From positions 2,286,180 to 2,350,179 of the forward strand of contig NW_002060948.1 in NCBI RefSeq assembly GCF_000150275.1: a DNA stretch of 64,000 bases. Direction: 5' to 3'. Shown piece by piece: positions 11,713-25,600 of the stretch. Made by a program: the position numbers and the translations under genes. This stretch comes from Trichoplax adhaerens (taxonomy: Eukaryota; Placozoa; Uniplacotomia; Trichoplacea; Trichoplacidae). The notes under the pieces were generated by a model. The model had not been told where the DNA came from, searched no databases, and saw only the letters and a program-made list of their open reading frames with translations. Each line of letters opens with the position of its first letter. Positions within the stretch are counted from its first letter, which is position 1.

Positions 11713-14298
11713 ATGATCGGCGGTATTTTCATTTATAATCACAAGGGTGAAGTTTTAATATCCAAAATCTATCGCGATGATATTGGGTAAGTTTCAGAGC
11801 AATGATAAAAATAGCTGCTCCATCTGTGATTGGCAATTTAATTTAATATCATTTTAAAATCGTGATTTTTGGTCTTGCGAATTTGTACTATAAAAGCGAA
11901 TTATTATCATATAGAATGATAGAAATTCACCCTGTTGTTACTATACACGGATTTTACAGTTATGATGGCATTGATTCGTCATTTCTGTGCCCGATACCTT
12001 GGATCAGTAATAGTGATAATATATTTTTCCTTCCTTTTCAGGCGATCCGTCATTGATGCATTCCGCGTCAATGTCATTCATGCTCGTCAACAAGTACGTA
12101 AACCAGTCACCAACATCGCTAGAACCAGTTTCTTCCATACTAAACGTGGAAATGTTTGGGTAGCTGCAGTATCCAGGCAAAATTGCAATGCTGCTATGGT
12201 TTTTGAAATGATTAACCATTTGTGCAACAGTTTTGTCTCTTACTTCGGTAAAATTAATGAAGATTCAATCAAGAATAACTTTGTATTAATATACGAATTG
12301 TTGGATGGTAAGCCTGAATCATACACTTCGTTAAATTATTTTTGGAAATAGTTTTAAGATTATTACCTATTAATAGCTGTAGCAATAATATCTTTAGCTT
12401 TAAATTTGTAATTTCCACCTTGGTAATGCTATTTTTTAGAAATGGTCGATTTTGGCTATCCTCAAAAGACTGATGTTGGAATCTTGAAAACTTTCATCAC
12501 ACAACAAGGAATTAAATCAACTGTAAGATATAATACTGTAACTTTCGCTTCTAAAATCATACCTATACATTGTCAGACATGAAAATCTAGTGGTACTTAA
12601 AATTAAGAAATGTCAATTTCTTGCAACTAATCTAAAATTAACGTTATCGAATTCTTTGCCCAAGATAACTACGGAAAATATATTACAATTCACTTTAGTT
12701 AATAGTACGTTTGGGTAAACTTATTTATACAACATTAAATGTAATTGTTACCTCATTGCTGGATGTTTTATAGACGAGAGAAGAACAAAATCAACTTACT
12801 AGCCAGGTCACTGGTCAAATTGGTTGGCGTCGTGAAGGCATCAAGTATAGAAGAAACGAATTGTTGCTTGACGTTTTGGAAAATGTCAATTTATTAATGT
12901 CCGCACAAGGTTATGATTGTGTCCAATTGACTTATAGACTATTGTATCGTAATTATTGGATAGTTACCATATTGAATATAACAACACACAAATAATGCTG
13001 AAGAGTTAAACATATTGTATTTGAAAGATTTTGTTATCGTAATGTTGTGTAGGTCAAGTACTAAGTGTTCATGTATCCGGACGAGTCATCATGAAAAGTT
13101 ATTTATCAGGAATGCCAGAGTGTAAATTTGGCATGAATGATAAAGTCTCTGTGGAAGGCCCAGCAGGTGATGCCAATGCTGAGCGAAGAAAGATAACGAA
13201 GCCTACAATTGCTATAGATGATTGCAATTTTCATCAGGTTTGAATCAATTTATTGCTCTGATACTTTGTGTCCGACGACTTCCATTATGAGTAAAGCAGT
13301 ATTATCTGATGTAATGAATACCAATGAATTTTTTTAATTTTATATAATCGTCATTTGATAGTGTGTTAGACTTAGTAAGTACGAGACGGAACGGAGCATT
13401 AGTTTTATACCGCCCGATGGAGAGTTCGAGTTGATGAAGTGAGTATAAAGTTATAAAAAATTCTTTTCTAGCGGTTGATTGTCCATCCCATAAATCATTT
13501 TTTTTTTGAATCTAAACAAATATTATTTTGGTGTAGATATCGTACCACAAAAGATATTAGCTTGCCTTTCCGTATTATTCCCTTGGTTAGAGAAGTGGGT
13601 AGAACAAAGCTGGAAGTGAAAGTAGTATTGAAATCGAATTATAAGCCTCAACTTTTTGGCCAAAAAATTGAGGTTTGCAATTACATGATCAGGAAAGGGT
13701 GTAATTTATATGACATAGCGACACCTCGTAACAGATAGTTATACGCACATTTTATAGGTAAGAATCCCTACACCAAAGTCTTGTTCTGGTGTGCAGCTTT
13801 TATATCAGAAAGGAAAAGCAAAGTATAAATCGAGTGAGAACGCTATCTTATGGAAGTAAGTCTTTCAATTAGTAATATTTTATGATTCAAAGTTCAAATT
13901 CTCATGAATACAAATTTCATTCGCTATGCAAAAAAAGGATAAAGCGAATGGCTGGCATGAAAGAAAGTCAAATTAGTGCAGAAATTGAACTACTACCTTC
14001 GTCAGATAAGAAAAAGTGGAATAGACCTCCTATCTCCATGAATTTTGAGGTGATATCTTGTACTAGTAATTATTAAATAGTCATTATCTTATTATTTATA
14101 ATTTAAATGGTGTTTTCGACTCTCCTATTCTATTATTGTTACACGGTATAATTTCTTTTGTAGGTTCCATTTGCTTGTTCTGGATTGAAAGTGCGCTATT
14201 TGAAAGTATTCGAACCTAAGATAGGTTATAGTGATCAAGATACTATCAAATGGGTGCGCTATATTAGTAAGAGTGGCTCTTACGAAACTAGAACATAA
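11713..14298 (+). CDS. AP2M1: AP-2 complex subunit mu, 433 aa, ten coding exons
   Basis: Exons 11713-11786, 12042-12307, 12440-12522, 12774-12909, 13053-13237, 13362-13438, 13537-13672, 13758-13855, 13938-14049 and 14164-14298 join in phase to 433 aa (human 435). Mu2 is the cargo-reading subunit of the clathrin adaptor AP-2 at the plasma membrane. The N-terminal longin-like domain starts [17 protein letters not shown]. The linker holds QVTGQIGW, with T154 matching the AAK1 site T156 of mammals. The mu-homology domain follows from about residue 160. The tyrosine-signal pocket keeps D174, W419 and R421 (human D176, W421, R423), but human F174 is leucine here. The phosphoinositide-binding lysines in KGKAKYK are kept. 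It is a single-copy style housekeeping gene with a likely AATAAA at 14325-14330. Only the exon-9 acceptor, after a run of A, is atypical. Confidence 0.98.
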
Positions 14299-14324
14299 AG
14301 TCTACCGTAATCGATAATATAGCG

Positions 14325-14330
14325 AATAAA
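14325..14330 (+). terminator. Candidate poly(A) signal of AP2M1
   Basis: AATAAA lies 27 bases after the AP2M1 stop codon on the sense strand. Distance and hexamer fit a metazoan cleavage/polyadenylation signal; AT-rich background makes chance occurrence possible. Confidence 0.45.
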
Positions 14331-16186
14331 TTTATGTTGTGCAAATTCTATTATTGGATTGCATGGCTTAGCACGAATGTATTAGTTATTCTATCGTTAA
14401 GTATTCTAAGTCACTTTCTTTGTTGATATTTCTTGGATTTATGTTTGCATTTAGTCAATTTCGATATGTTTAGATAAATCAAAAATACCATTTAGTTATG
14501 GAGATGTACAGATATTAATTTACCAGCCCTTGTTATTGTGACGTATCTGAATAATTGGAAAGACATCACATTTGGTTATTAGTACCTTATACTGTAGTGT
14601 AATGATAAGTAAGCTATTTCATAGAAAGCTAAAATGATATATGACGATTTAACCGAATGATGATATTTCTTTTTGCCGTAGTTTTACGTAACTAGCTGTT
14701 CACTAAATTGATTCAAATATTCTTGATATATAATTATATTTAACTGGCTGATTTACTAATTAGAACTATCTAAATAGTGAATATTCGATTTAGTTCAATG
14801 ATCAATAATTTTACTATTGTAGTGATCCCAAATCAGCTGTAAGGTTTTCCATTTAACATGGTTAGATCGTGTTGGTAATTTGTAGTCTATTTTCAACTGT
14901 AAAATTAGCCGTGACGCTAAAAAATAAAATTAAGACTGGTCGTTACCATTGGATTCGAGAGTGCGTACTGTAATAGGTTAAGATATCATTAGATATTAAT
15001 AATAACTCAGAAAATAATCATCAAGGACAAATTTAGCTGTTTTCCCTTATTATAGTAAGTTTAAGTAGTTTTATTTAATGTAAGCTAGCATGCTAAATTA
15101 ATGGCTACATAACCATTACAACATACAAAACTTGATGAAGACATAAAATGGAAGATCAACAACTATAATACAGGCTGTTATAATATTGGCGCCAATAAAA
15201 AAATCATACAAGCTAAATTTCGACCCTAAAAGAAAGCTATTAATAAAAGTAAAAATAATATCAACCAAGCATGTCTAAAAATTAATTACTGCAGAATACG
15301 CGTATTTATCACTACTACAATTCTGTATTATTACTGTAAAATAAACATAAATGTAGGACTGTCAGCTAGCCATAAGTTATAGTATTTGTGAGAGAAAATG
15401 TTACAGCCATTAAATAATAATCAAAACAAGTCAAGGTGATCTACAATTGCAATCAATCAGAAGATGTCATTTATGAATTCAGATACCGGAACAATGGTGA
15501 CCACGAAAATTGTACAGGTAGAACTGGGAAATACATATAGTTTACTTAATAATCACAATACCTTAATTCTATTTTTAATTATGCTATCTCCAGTAAAGAC
15601 CTGTTTCGATGTTGTTGATAGAATAACACTAATAAAATTAAATAAACGTAATATCGACAGAAAGAGTGCAAGAAACAACGATAACATTTTTTAGTAACGG
15701 TAATTCTATTATAACCCATTACACAGATTAATTAGTACATGATTAAGGATCGGATTGAATATTCTTATACCAGTCAAGTTAAATGAGCTGTTAGATAGTG
15801 ATGCTATATTTTTGTTAGCCTTGACTGCCATATTATTGGATGGTTAACTGATGTTACTGTTATCGTCATATGAGCATAGAATATGATTAAGGGCATTCTG
15901 GGATTATGATTACTTCTTATTGCAGTGTTATATTTAATAAGTTAGCTATATTTTCCAACCTTGTTTCAGTTTTAAGTTTCCCTTCACTAATTGATATTTT
16001 CTATACTAGAGTGCGTTTTTCTTCTCATTGCTTAAGGCAATGGGATATTATGTAATGGTTTAAGGTTGAGTATGGATGCATTTACGAATAGCTTTTAATA
16101 TCACACTACGGATGTTGCGGATATAGAAATTAAGTATGATATCCTTCCAATCGTTTTAATAAGTATCCGCGATGACTTGAAAGCAT
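14331..16186. other. Convergent intergenic stretch, no confident gene
   Basis: It lies between the 3' ends of AP2M1 (+) and the adipolin-like gene (-). One short open start (ATG 15464, donor-like gtagaa after 15517) has no recognisable continuation. Nothing else is seen. Confidence 0.4.
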
Positions 16187-19100
16187 TCAAGCCCCAACTA
16201 AATGGCCGGAAAATGAAGTTCTTTGTTGAACGGTGATTGAATGACCAGAAATATTTTCAACATAAATGCCAACTGTGTGGCCAGCCTATTAGGAGTAAGA
16301 AATATATAACTTAATTTAACAAATCAATTGGAACAGATGTTATACCACTATAAGGGCAAAAGTCATGACGGAAATAAGATAAAGGCAATCAGCCTTTTCT
16401 ATATTGTGTACTTTTTCTTTTCAGAATCCTAAGAACATAGTATGAGAAGGGTGTAGAAAGGAAGACTAGTCACAAATGCTATAATGTTACAGATCAATAC
16501 GGATACGTTAAGTGTATAAATGAGTTGTTCTTCGGAGGCAAATCTTATAAATCTGAGATCACGTGTAAATATGATAATATTACCTGATGGTAACAATATT
16601 AAGCAAGACTGAACACTTTATCAAGACAATTTGATAAATCTCCATTTATAAATATATAATTAATAGAAGTAAAAGATTTACTCGTTGATAATTTCCATTC
16701 AGACAAATATACAGTACTTGAAAACTAAAGAGAAATTGTTATTAGTACAGTTAATATCTTAAGCCTATCGTCTATTAGAAGGTTTTATATGATTAGCTTG
16801 GGTAGGCTAGTTCTCTAGGTCAGTCATTAATTTATATTGATATAAAATAGTGAAGTTTGGATAGCAATTAAAGTTGTCGTTTGATATTTGAAAAATGTTA
16901 AAATTTAGGAATACTCACAACTCATTGAGATTGGTGAGAATATGTTTAAATATAGTCGTATGATCTTATGATGTAAAATTTTAATTTAGATCTCAGTGAC
17001 TTGTGACTATTCGGTACGAATGCTTGTAAAACTTAAATTTTTGGTAAATACTAAATGATAATTTTAATTGTGAGTACAATAATAGAATTAATATAGCTAC
17101 TTCCACTAATGGGATGGTTACCTCAACGTATAAAATTCCGTCGGCATAAAGTGTAAACTGTCGGCTGTTAGGAGATATGCCGGATACGTATTTGATTGAC
17201 CTATTACGTGTGCAAGAGAAGTCGATGCAGATATAAGCAGTAACATGTTCGTTCCTGGTGAGAATAGTTGATGGTGAAATTGAATGATGTAGATGAACCA
17301 ATCCAGAGAAACGATAAATAGCTGAGTATGGAGCAATAAATAAGCCTTTTTTCACATCGACTCCATTCCCTCGCATGAAAGCACCACGATGTGATGGCTA
17401 TTTAGTAAAGGAATAGGCATTAAAAATTAGGATATAATTTAATATTCTGCATAAATTAATTACAATAACGTATAGAATAGACTTACTTGAACATAGTTAG
17501 TTAATAGCTTTCGCGTGCCATGGTCAATATTAATGGAAGAATGTAATTCCATATGGAAAGCAGATGGAATAACAGCAATAGGCGCTTTACTGAAACTTAA
17601 ATGATCTTGTGCTTTCTAAACGCAATTTAAAAAGTACTATTAACATGTATTACAATGTTTCTGTTAATATTTTAGAGTTTGAATCTTACCTTGGTTATAT
17701 ATGTGAAAATATTAACGCTGGATTGATTTCTTTTAACGCACAAGCCACACTGGACAATTTAAAATGTTATAAAAGTTAGAATAAACTTACTATGGCATCG
17801 TGATAATATTCCAATCACAATTAAGAATTACCTTTTCAGTTGCTGTAAAATATTCTGTATTGACAGGGTCAATTATTTATAACATTTGAAGAAAAGGTGA
17901 ATATGAGATTTATAATAAAGGAAATTATATTAATCAACTCTAATAATTTTTTTTGCTACCAAATATTGGAGTATAAATTAGTTTATTCTGCTATGATTAA
18001 TTAATAATATATTCGTTTGGATCTTACATCAATAATATCAGATTTTGGACTACAGCAGTGTAGAACAATTTGCGAGTAATATCAATTTGATCAAATTTAG
18101 ATCGGTATAAATAGTGATATAATGCGATAGTAGATATGTAAATGCCTTGACTATACTAATAAATTAGTTTAATTTGTTTTGAGTTGGGTACGAATACGAG
18201 CAAAAAAATAAGTAACTGAGATACTAACCTTCGAAGACTTCACGTATGACTGCAATGACATCGGCTTTCGCTATATTTTTTCCAGGTAATCCCGGTGGTC
18301 CTGGTGGTCCACCAGCTCCCTTAGGACCAGCCTATTGATCAATTTAGCCAATATATGTACTTGTTAAGAGTGATACCACGAAAAGTATTATCTAATATAC
18401 CACCATAATATTCTTGGAGTATTACAATAGTTTATTTTTATGTATATACAAGTTTTGAGTTGACTTGAATTTACTTACAGGACATGTAATCGGGCAATCT
18501 TGCAATTTTTTGCGTTCTTCTTCTTTTGCTTTTTCCAAAAAGTCTTTCCATGCGCTAAATGGGCTCTTGGTAGGTGCTTTTGAGCTCTAAAAGCCATGAA
18601 ATAACGATAATTAATATATGATTGGTATTCTATCGTTAGTAGATATACTGATTACGGGTGATAAGATTGAATATCGGTACTATATAGCATGATAGTCTTT
18701 TACTCTCTATGCATTCATTTACCACCTGTGCATAGTCTTTACAATTCTATCTATTTAGGTCTATATTGTTACTGTATGTAATGTAGATATCCTCCAAATT
18801 TGGAGTTTAATAAGGATTGCATGCATAAATTGATGGTCTTTTGTTATTTCATGGTGTATTACCCAGCTGTAAAGCTTTATTATTGTGTCTATCTTATATT
18901 GGATGTTTTATTCTCCTTTCTATATCTGTTTCTCAATACAAGCCGTCGAGTTATTATGAAATCGTTAAAGCTCTCTTTTGAGGGCTAAAAACCTTAAGTA
19001 TATCGACCGAAGATTAATAATAATGCAGGATTGCCATCATATGGACTACTCAAAATTACTAGCAGTCATTTTTCGTAACCTATGGCTACCACAATGATTA

Positions 19101-22100
19101 TAATTTTGGTACATGTTCCGTCAATATTTTTACAGTGTCTGTTATCCCCTAATGCATCTATGCTTTTTTTAATATCTACTCTAGGTTTATGGAATAAAGG
19201 GCAGTAAAAAAAATCTAGAGCTCTCCAATAAAAGCCAGCTGCCATTGGCCTGTTGCCTGGATATGAATCAATATTAGCGTCATATGATAGCTATCATCAT
19301 CATCAGTAATCTATACACGTCGACAATCTATATGGAGCTTTCTATCGTCTACTTTAGAAATAGTTTATAATGAGCTATTATAATAGGAGAAAAAGCTATT
19401 TTTATAGAGCATAAAGATAATTCAAGTTAATGAGGATTTAAAGGCATGAATAGCTACCGCTATTTGTGTTGAAGATATTATTTATAGTAGTTGTTATGAT
19501 GTAAAAGGAATAAAGTATGGACTTATGTGGAAAAATTTTTTCTCTATTATTCTTAATCATTACAATCATGATGAGGACCTTTTACTTTGCCATTTCATCA
19601 TTATTATCGTCATGAAGAGTTCACCTATTCTAGTGGGCACAATAGACGACAACTATAGGTTATAAGTTAATAAATTGTCTTGTTGATCTGCCCCATACCG
19701 ATTATGATTGTTCGTATCTTACCGTAGGCAAAATTTGCTAAAATAAAATTTGGATAACAATCGTCATTGACTCTAACCGCCATGTCTGTAGTGACAATAG
19801 ATAGCAAAGGAATAATGAATAATCACAGCTTTTGACTTGAGGATAATCAATAGACTCGAAAGCCACAAAGGTGTGATATATTGCCAATGACAGACAACAT
19901 GAAAAATATTAACATGCAATGGTGTCCTGATAACGAGGCAGATCGTCAAAATCAAATAGGATAAATTCCACTTGATCGTGATATCAGTGAAGAAAAAAAT
20001 GTGTTCAACTGATTCGACGTTCAGCCTTAGCCTTTTATACTTATTATTTTAAAAATTGAAAATGTATTACAAATAGAATAATTAGAAAAGAAAAAAATTG
20101 ATTATCGAACGATTGAAATTCGATAATTATTTGAATGCCTATCGGTTTGCTGTAATTAACATGGGTAGATCCATTTTAAATGGAGATAAATTGGATATGA
20201 GTCTATGATTGAGGATTAATCCGTGAGAGATTAGCACTTCAATATAGAATATTAGCAATAATGGAATTCAAGCAGTTGGATTAGAAAGAGCGATTCATAA
20301 CGGTTAGAAAGCTGATTTAAAAATGCTTTCACTGAAATCCTGTTGTTGCAAGTATCGATATCGGTTAATTATTACTTAATGAAAGTGATGATGATGGATT
20401 TTAAAGCTAAGATATTGTAATGAAAGATTTTATAATCATAGTTAAAAAGGTATTAAAATTGACTAGATATCATTTGAATGCATTAAAATCAATTAGAAAA
20501 CAAAGCAGTTACTCGATAGTAAATGATTCCTCAGGTAGTTACTAGGTAGTAAATTCCTACAAAAGTGATTAATGTGATTGATGAAAGGAGAATTAATAAT
20601 GGTAATAGCTCCAGCGAATCTACTGTTAGAAAACTAAAAAACGAAATTCCAATTTTGCTTGACATATTTATGTATTACTGAACAAGTAAGCGTTAGTTGA
20701 ATTAAAGATGAAGAGATTTACAGTGTTATACTACTATAAAATGGAATTAAGCTGATGAATGTAGCAAATTTATCAGGATATTATTGGAATGTGATGGAGG
20801 AGGAGACTTGGTTGATATCACGTGGGAAAGTCAAGGATTAAACGTGGGTAAATGGCGAAGGATGAACTTGAGCTAGAAATGCGATAGACAAGTAATTGAC
20901 GAAAAGACTTTGATAGAAGCTAAATCCATTCCTGAACTAGTTATCCTTGGGGAAACTACCGACACACTAGTCAGTTTGGAAACTTTACTTTACGTACAGT
21001 AAGGTAATATAGTATTTTAATGTTATACTGAAAGGATGAAAAATTAGTCAAATATCATTTTTTATTCTATAAAGATAGATGATATCTCATAAATGGAGAT
21101 AGTCGAAAATTGTAATCAGGTAGAAATGATTCAATTTTCAACTGTCAAATAAAAAACTAAAGAGAATGAATTGAAGTGTAAAACTACGAATTTATCTATC
21201 GTTTTTCCCTTAAGGGGTTCGATGGTGAAGCCTAGGTGAAAATCACCTCATGGATAATTGTAGCCATTTCTCAATGCATCGATACAATCCAGCTAAGAAA
21301 ATAAAACTATGAATGCTAACATGGTAATTATGGATAATTTGTAATCAATTAGGCACACATACAAAGAAAATCCTTTTTCAAGGTGATTGAAAATTAAAAC
21401 AATTATTAGTGAATTATCTTTATTCATTTGTAGTTCTATTGACTATTGCCATTGTCCAATTTTGATCAAATTGACATATTGTGATGACTGTGTTATGTAA
21501 TGTAGTCATAATTGACGTCTTTTCCCCTTCGCCTCGTTGCCTTGTATCAAAAATTGATTAATTTCTAATTTAAGAGATAGGATGATGAGCATCGATTGGA
21601 GAAAAATTGTTTCATCATCTTATTCTGATGGCACACCAACGCATTGAATAGAATGAGATCAATGCATGTCTAGGTTGAACAGTGATAAAATTCATTTTCC
21701 ATAGCTGAGAGAAAGTGATTACAAAAAATTAAAATAAAAAAAAAGGAAAGAAAGAAAGAATGAAATGTCATTCTTGTCCATATTTGTTCTAGTCATGATG
21801 GCACAGTAGAGCATAATGAAAATGATGATCAACATCGGGTAAAAGACATTTCACGCTTTAGTGAATCAATCTCAATTTATTTTAGGTCTAAATTCGACGT
21901 TATAAACTAAAAATAAATCTGGAAAAAGTCCTAGGATTGAACTGGTGTAATTATTATCACCGATTGAGATGATAAAATTATTCTATAATGAAACTTTGAT
22001 ATATTTTTACGGACATTAAATACAAGTAGTCTGTTCTATCTTCACTTCCGTTTAACATTCTAAAACCGTGTACCATTGTTGGAGCTTTCTGTAAATTTAC

Positions 22101-22620
22101 TCATCCTTGTCATTATCAATGGTAATAATTTATTGACCACGTTGTAAAGTTGAATGAGAGTAGGCAACATACAAATAAGAGGAATTTCTACGCAATATAA
22201 ATTTAATCAAACCCCGTCATTCTGGGAAATTGTTGTTGTTGTTTTTGTTGCTTTTATTATTATATTATTATATTTTTTTTCGTCGACGGAGAAAATGTAG
22301 AGTATTACAAATAGTGAACATAATAGCAGAAATAGTTGATCTTGATATCATCTATTGCTTACATGAGTGGTACAATGATCTCAATGTAATTTTAGACTTG
22401 TTCATGAAGTTGATTCAACAAACATTCTTCCGGGGGATACAGCATGTACAGTATTATTGTAAGACTGAAAATAAATTTATTTCAAAAATTGGCTATTTAC
22501 CTCAGTCGTTGCTTTCTTGCCTTGATTTAAAAATCGCTGAAACGGGTCTTGATCTGCCATGACGCAGTTTGATACCAACATTGCAATAACCATGATATAA
22601 ATCTTTTGCACTAATGCCAT
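16187..22620 (-). CDS. Secreted collagen/C1q-type protein, adipolin/erythroferrone (C1QTNF12/FAM132) family, about 305 aa
   Basis: Exons high to low: 22501-22620, 18479-18586, 18229-18331, 17832-17854, 17690-17749, 17487-17615, 17122-17397, 16187-16285 (TGA); phases all join. Residues 1-22 are a clear signal peptide (MALVQKIYIMVIAMLVSNCVMA). A basic/acidic helix-prone stretch (WKDFLEKAKEEERKK) and CPITCP follow, then a very short collagen-like run at 77-93 (GPPGPPGLPG). The C-terminal C1q/TNF-like domain begins near residue 160. Its landmarks match adipolin: RGAFMRGNGV, LFIAPYSAIYRFSG, ICIDFSC with both cysteines, and the end AGHTVGIYVEN..TSFSGHLVGA against AGQYASVFVDN..SSFSGLLLGT in human. 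Length equals human adipolin (302 aa). Intron 1 is 3.9 kb. The family includes secreted metabolic or iron-regulating factors in vertebrates; the role here is unknown. Confidence 0.88.
18587..22500 (-). other. Large first intron of the adipolin-like gene
   Basis: This 3.9-kb gap separates the signal-peptide exon from the second exon and is far longer than other introns in the window. No nested gene is confirmed. A purine-rich run (GAAAG repeats, about 21737-21760) is visible. The length makes it a candidate site for regulatory sequence. Confidence 0.6.
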
Positions 22621-25600
22621 CTTTTAATCTTTTACTTGTTAACGATTGATAATGTCGAAAGAAAGACAATAATTTTTCAAAGTCCCAATGATGACTATAG
22701 ATATACTTTTGCAGTCCAGTAGTTTAGTTGTGAATTCAACCTTGTAGACAACAGATAAAATAATAAAATATCGGATCATTATATTGCAAATATAAGGGTA
22801 AATACAAATATATATATATATTTATATTTATATATTGGTGTAGTAAATTAGATTCGATCTGAATATGTAGATTAGTAAGTGGATAAATTGTTTCAATTTT
22901 ATCATTTTATTTGAGATATAGCAATTAGCTATAATGTAGATAAATTGGTTAAGAACATGAAAATTGTATTAGAAATGGCTGTCCTGCCTACTTGTTAAAC
23001 TGCAAATACTTTATTATGTATTCACGATAATTTAATACAGGCGGTTAATTGCGAAGATGGCAATCATTTAAGAAAACTAAATCAGACGGCAAAAATATTC
23101 ATTTCAATTTTTCGATTGTATGCAATACTAAAATTTTAGGACGGTAAATAGGATATAATTCTAGCAACAATATGTTAACAACTTATTAAATTGAGGGAAT
23201 ACCGAGCAAATTACCATGGTAATTAATGGAGCGTGAAAGTATAACAAAGTTTGGATGATAAGATAATTAGCTAATAAGAAGAAAAAAGAGGGATTTCAGC
23301 CCCGAAAAGAAGATTTGAATAATAATTTGGTTGTTAGGACCATGAATTACATTAATTTACGTAGTACAGGAAGATACTCTATGAGCATTACCGATATTCA
23401 ATTTAAGAAGGAAGAAGTAATGTAATAGTTAGCAAACGACTGGAAGAAGGATAGTCTAATTCTCAATATTAAACTACAGATTATTCATCCTCGGCCTTTG
23501 AATAAAAAGTAGAAAGTACGGTAGAGATTGCAATTTAGTAAAGCCAATTAAAGCCATAATAACATTGAATAAAGTGAAATTATGCCATGTTGGTAATCAT
23601 AACAAGTGTGATAATTATCTTTATTGACTTCTAATTTCAATGTGGAGACTTTACTGTTTGTTCATGAGTCGTTAGAGGCCAATGGAAGTGAAATTTTACC
23701 GATATTACTGGACTACTAAGCTAGTAACAGTACTCTAACGCTGAGTAAATAGTATTAGGCCAGATACTAAGATCTCTTCCTATCTACTCACTTATATAGC
23801 TATTTAAAATACTTTCAATTCTACCATTAAATTCGATCTGCGTTTTGAATTAAGAAATACATTTAAGATCGTTATTGGCCTATAGACGATAGACTAAATA
23901 CGATGGGTAAAATTATCTTGAAAAGACTCCTAATAGCGATTAATCTCAAGGATAGAATTGACGGATAAAATTCATCATTGATATTTGAATCATTGGCCGG
24001 TAGATTGCTAAAAAAGAAAACGTTGTAGTAGTGTAGGGAATAATTTCATTGAAGCGATTTTCAATCGTTATGCTGATATTAAATATCGAGTTTGAGGATG
24101 TGGCTAAATTGGGACTTTGGAAGTAGGGCATTTAGTCATTGTTCATCAATATTCATGGAAAAAAAATAGATAATGTTTGATGGATTATGTTAAAAAGATA
24201 AATACTAATAGTCTTTCATGTCTGTCGAGAAATGTTTTTACCTATTGATTAGCTATCGTTCAAACCTTTAGGTTCAATTTCTTTCAACTCGATCGGTTGT
24301 ATTTCAATTTTTCTTCTGTGATCCAAGATAAGAATAAAAAGGAAAACCAGTAGGAAAAAACAATTTTTTATTTTTGAATTGAATTGTTTTCTTCTTGATA
24401 GGACTAATTTTAGTTGTAATTGATCAAGTTGTCGATGGATTGGATGCAATTTCCACGTTAATACTATGTTGGTGAGATATAACTGTTTCCTTTTGGAGAT
24501 GGAAGGGTAGGCGATCAATGTGTAATTTGTTCTTTTTAATAATTTGAGTTGAAATAGACGTCAAAGGATCGCTGAGTCGTCGAAATCTTTATTCAAGACA
24601 AATGATGCAAATAGCAATAGTGACGAAAAAGTATTGACCGATTGATACTATGACTGTCTTTGTATATGCTTTCCTTTCTCCTTTCTTATATCATGATTGT
24701 AGGCAAATTGAACTGGCGCTATACGGGGCGCAGTCAATAAGAAGAAAGCTTTGACAAGCCCTACCATTATTAATGACTGTAATTTGAACAAAACATGAGC
24801 AATAGTAGCATGCATCCTCCTGAATCAATAGTATCGTATGGACATTTTGATACATTAGTTATGTATATCGTGCCTGTCGCCATCATGATTATGCAAGCTG
24901 GACACGCGCCCGCAACCCTTGATTTCATTGTATCTATCTAATGCACATCCATGTCTACGCTCTATGATCATCCTATACAGCTATATGCAGAATCTATTTT
25001 TAAATACAGTAGAGAGGGAATAAAAAATAGAGATGTATTGATTGATTATCTCTAGCTATAAAGCGAGAGAGGTTAGACTAGTGCAAATTTGCATCTACAC
25101 CATCTCTCTGACGCTTGCATACGACAAAAGCTATTGAATCGTATCGACTTTTACCTTAGCATTAAGACAATCTCATGCAATTTAACTCAAGTCTATGAGT
25201 AGGTATTGTCTTCCACGATAGACTAGACTATTCTAATAAATCTTTCTTAAGACGATGATTGATTTATTAATAAAATGGGCTGGCGGTCGCCATGAGTAAC
25301 CTTTTCAATCATACAGGTGATAAAAAAAGGAATTCAATCTGTAATATTAGCACATAATTAGACTCTTCGTCTTGTCAAAGAAGCTAGGCGGGGGGCAAAC
25401 TGGCCGCTTTCACGACAATTAGGATTGTTAGTTAAATTCTTTCTTTCAACATCAACAATACAACCTGTATAACTTTAGCAAACAGTTGGCTGCCTTATTC
25501 TCTAAATAAAAATTCAAAAGATTGCCTTAGAATGATCTCGATTCGACTCTAAGCATGATATACAGCGCATCTTGGGTAGATATTATCCTCCAATCGGTCA

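Noticed and set aside
15464-15694. + strand ATG frame, possible first exon ending at 15517
   Set aside because: No downstream exon in phase was found before the opposite-strand gene; AT-rich chance is likely.
17118-17336. 72-codon minus-strand frame inside the adipolin-like exon
   Set aside because: Shadow frame of exon 17122-17397; the C1q-matching frame is the other one.
19723-19783. Minus-strand mini-exon starting MAVRVNDDCYPNF and ending at gtaaga
   Set aside because: It ends in phase 1 and cannot join the next adipolin-like exon (phase 0); the real first exon was found at 22501-22620.
22230-22562. 110-codon + strand frame with a leucine-rich start and RRRR
   Set aside because: It starts in a TTG/TTA low-complexity run and its 3' part overlaps the signal-peptide exon of the adipolin-like gene on the opposite strand.
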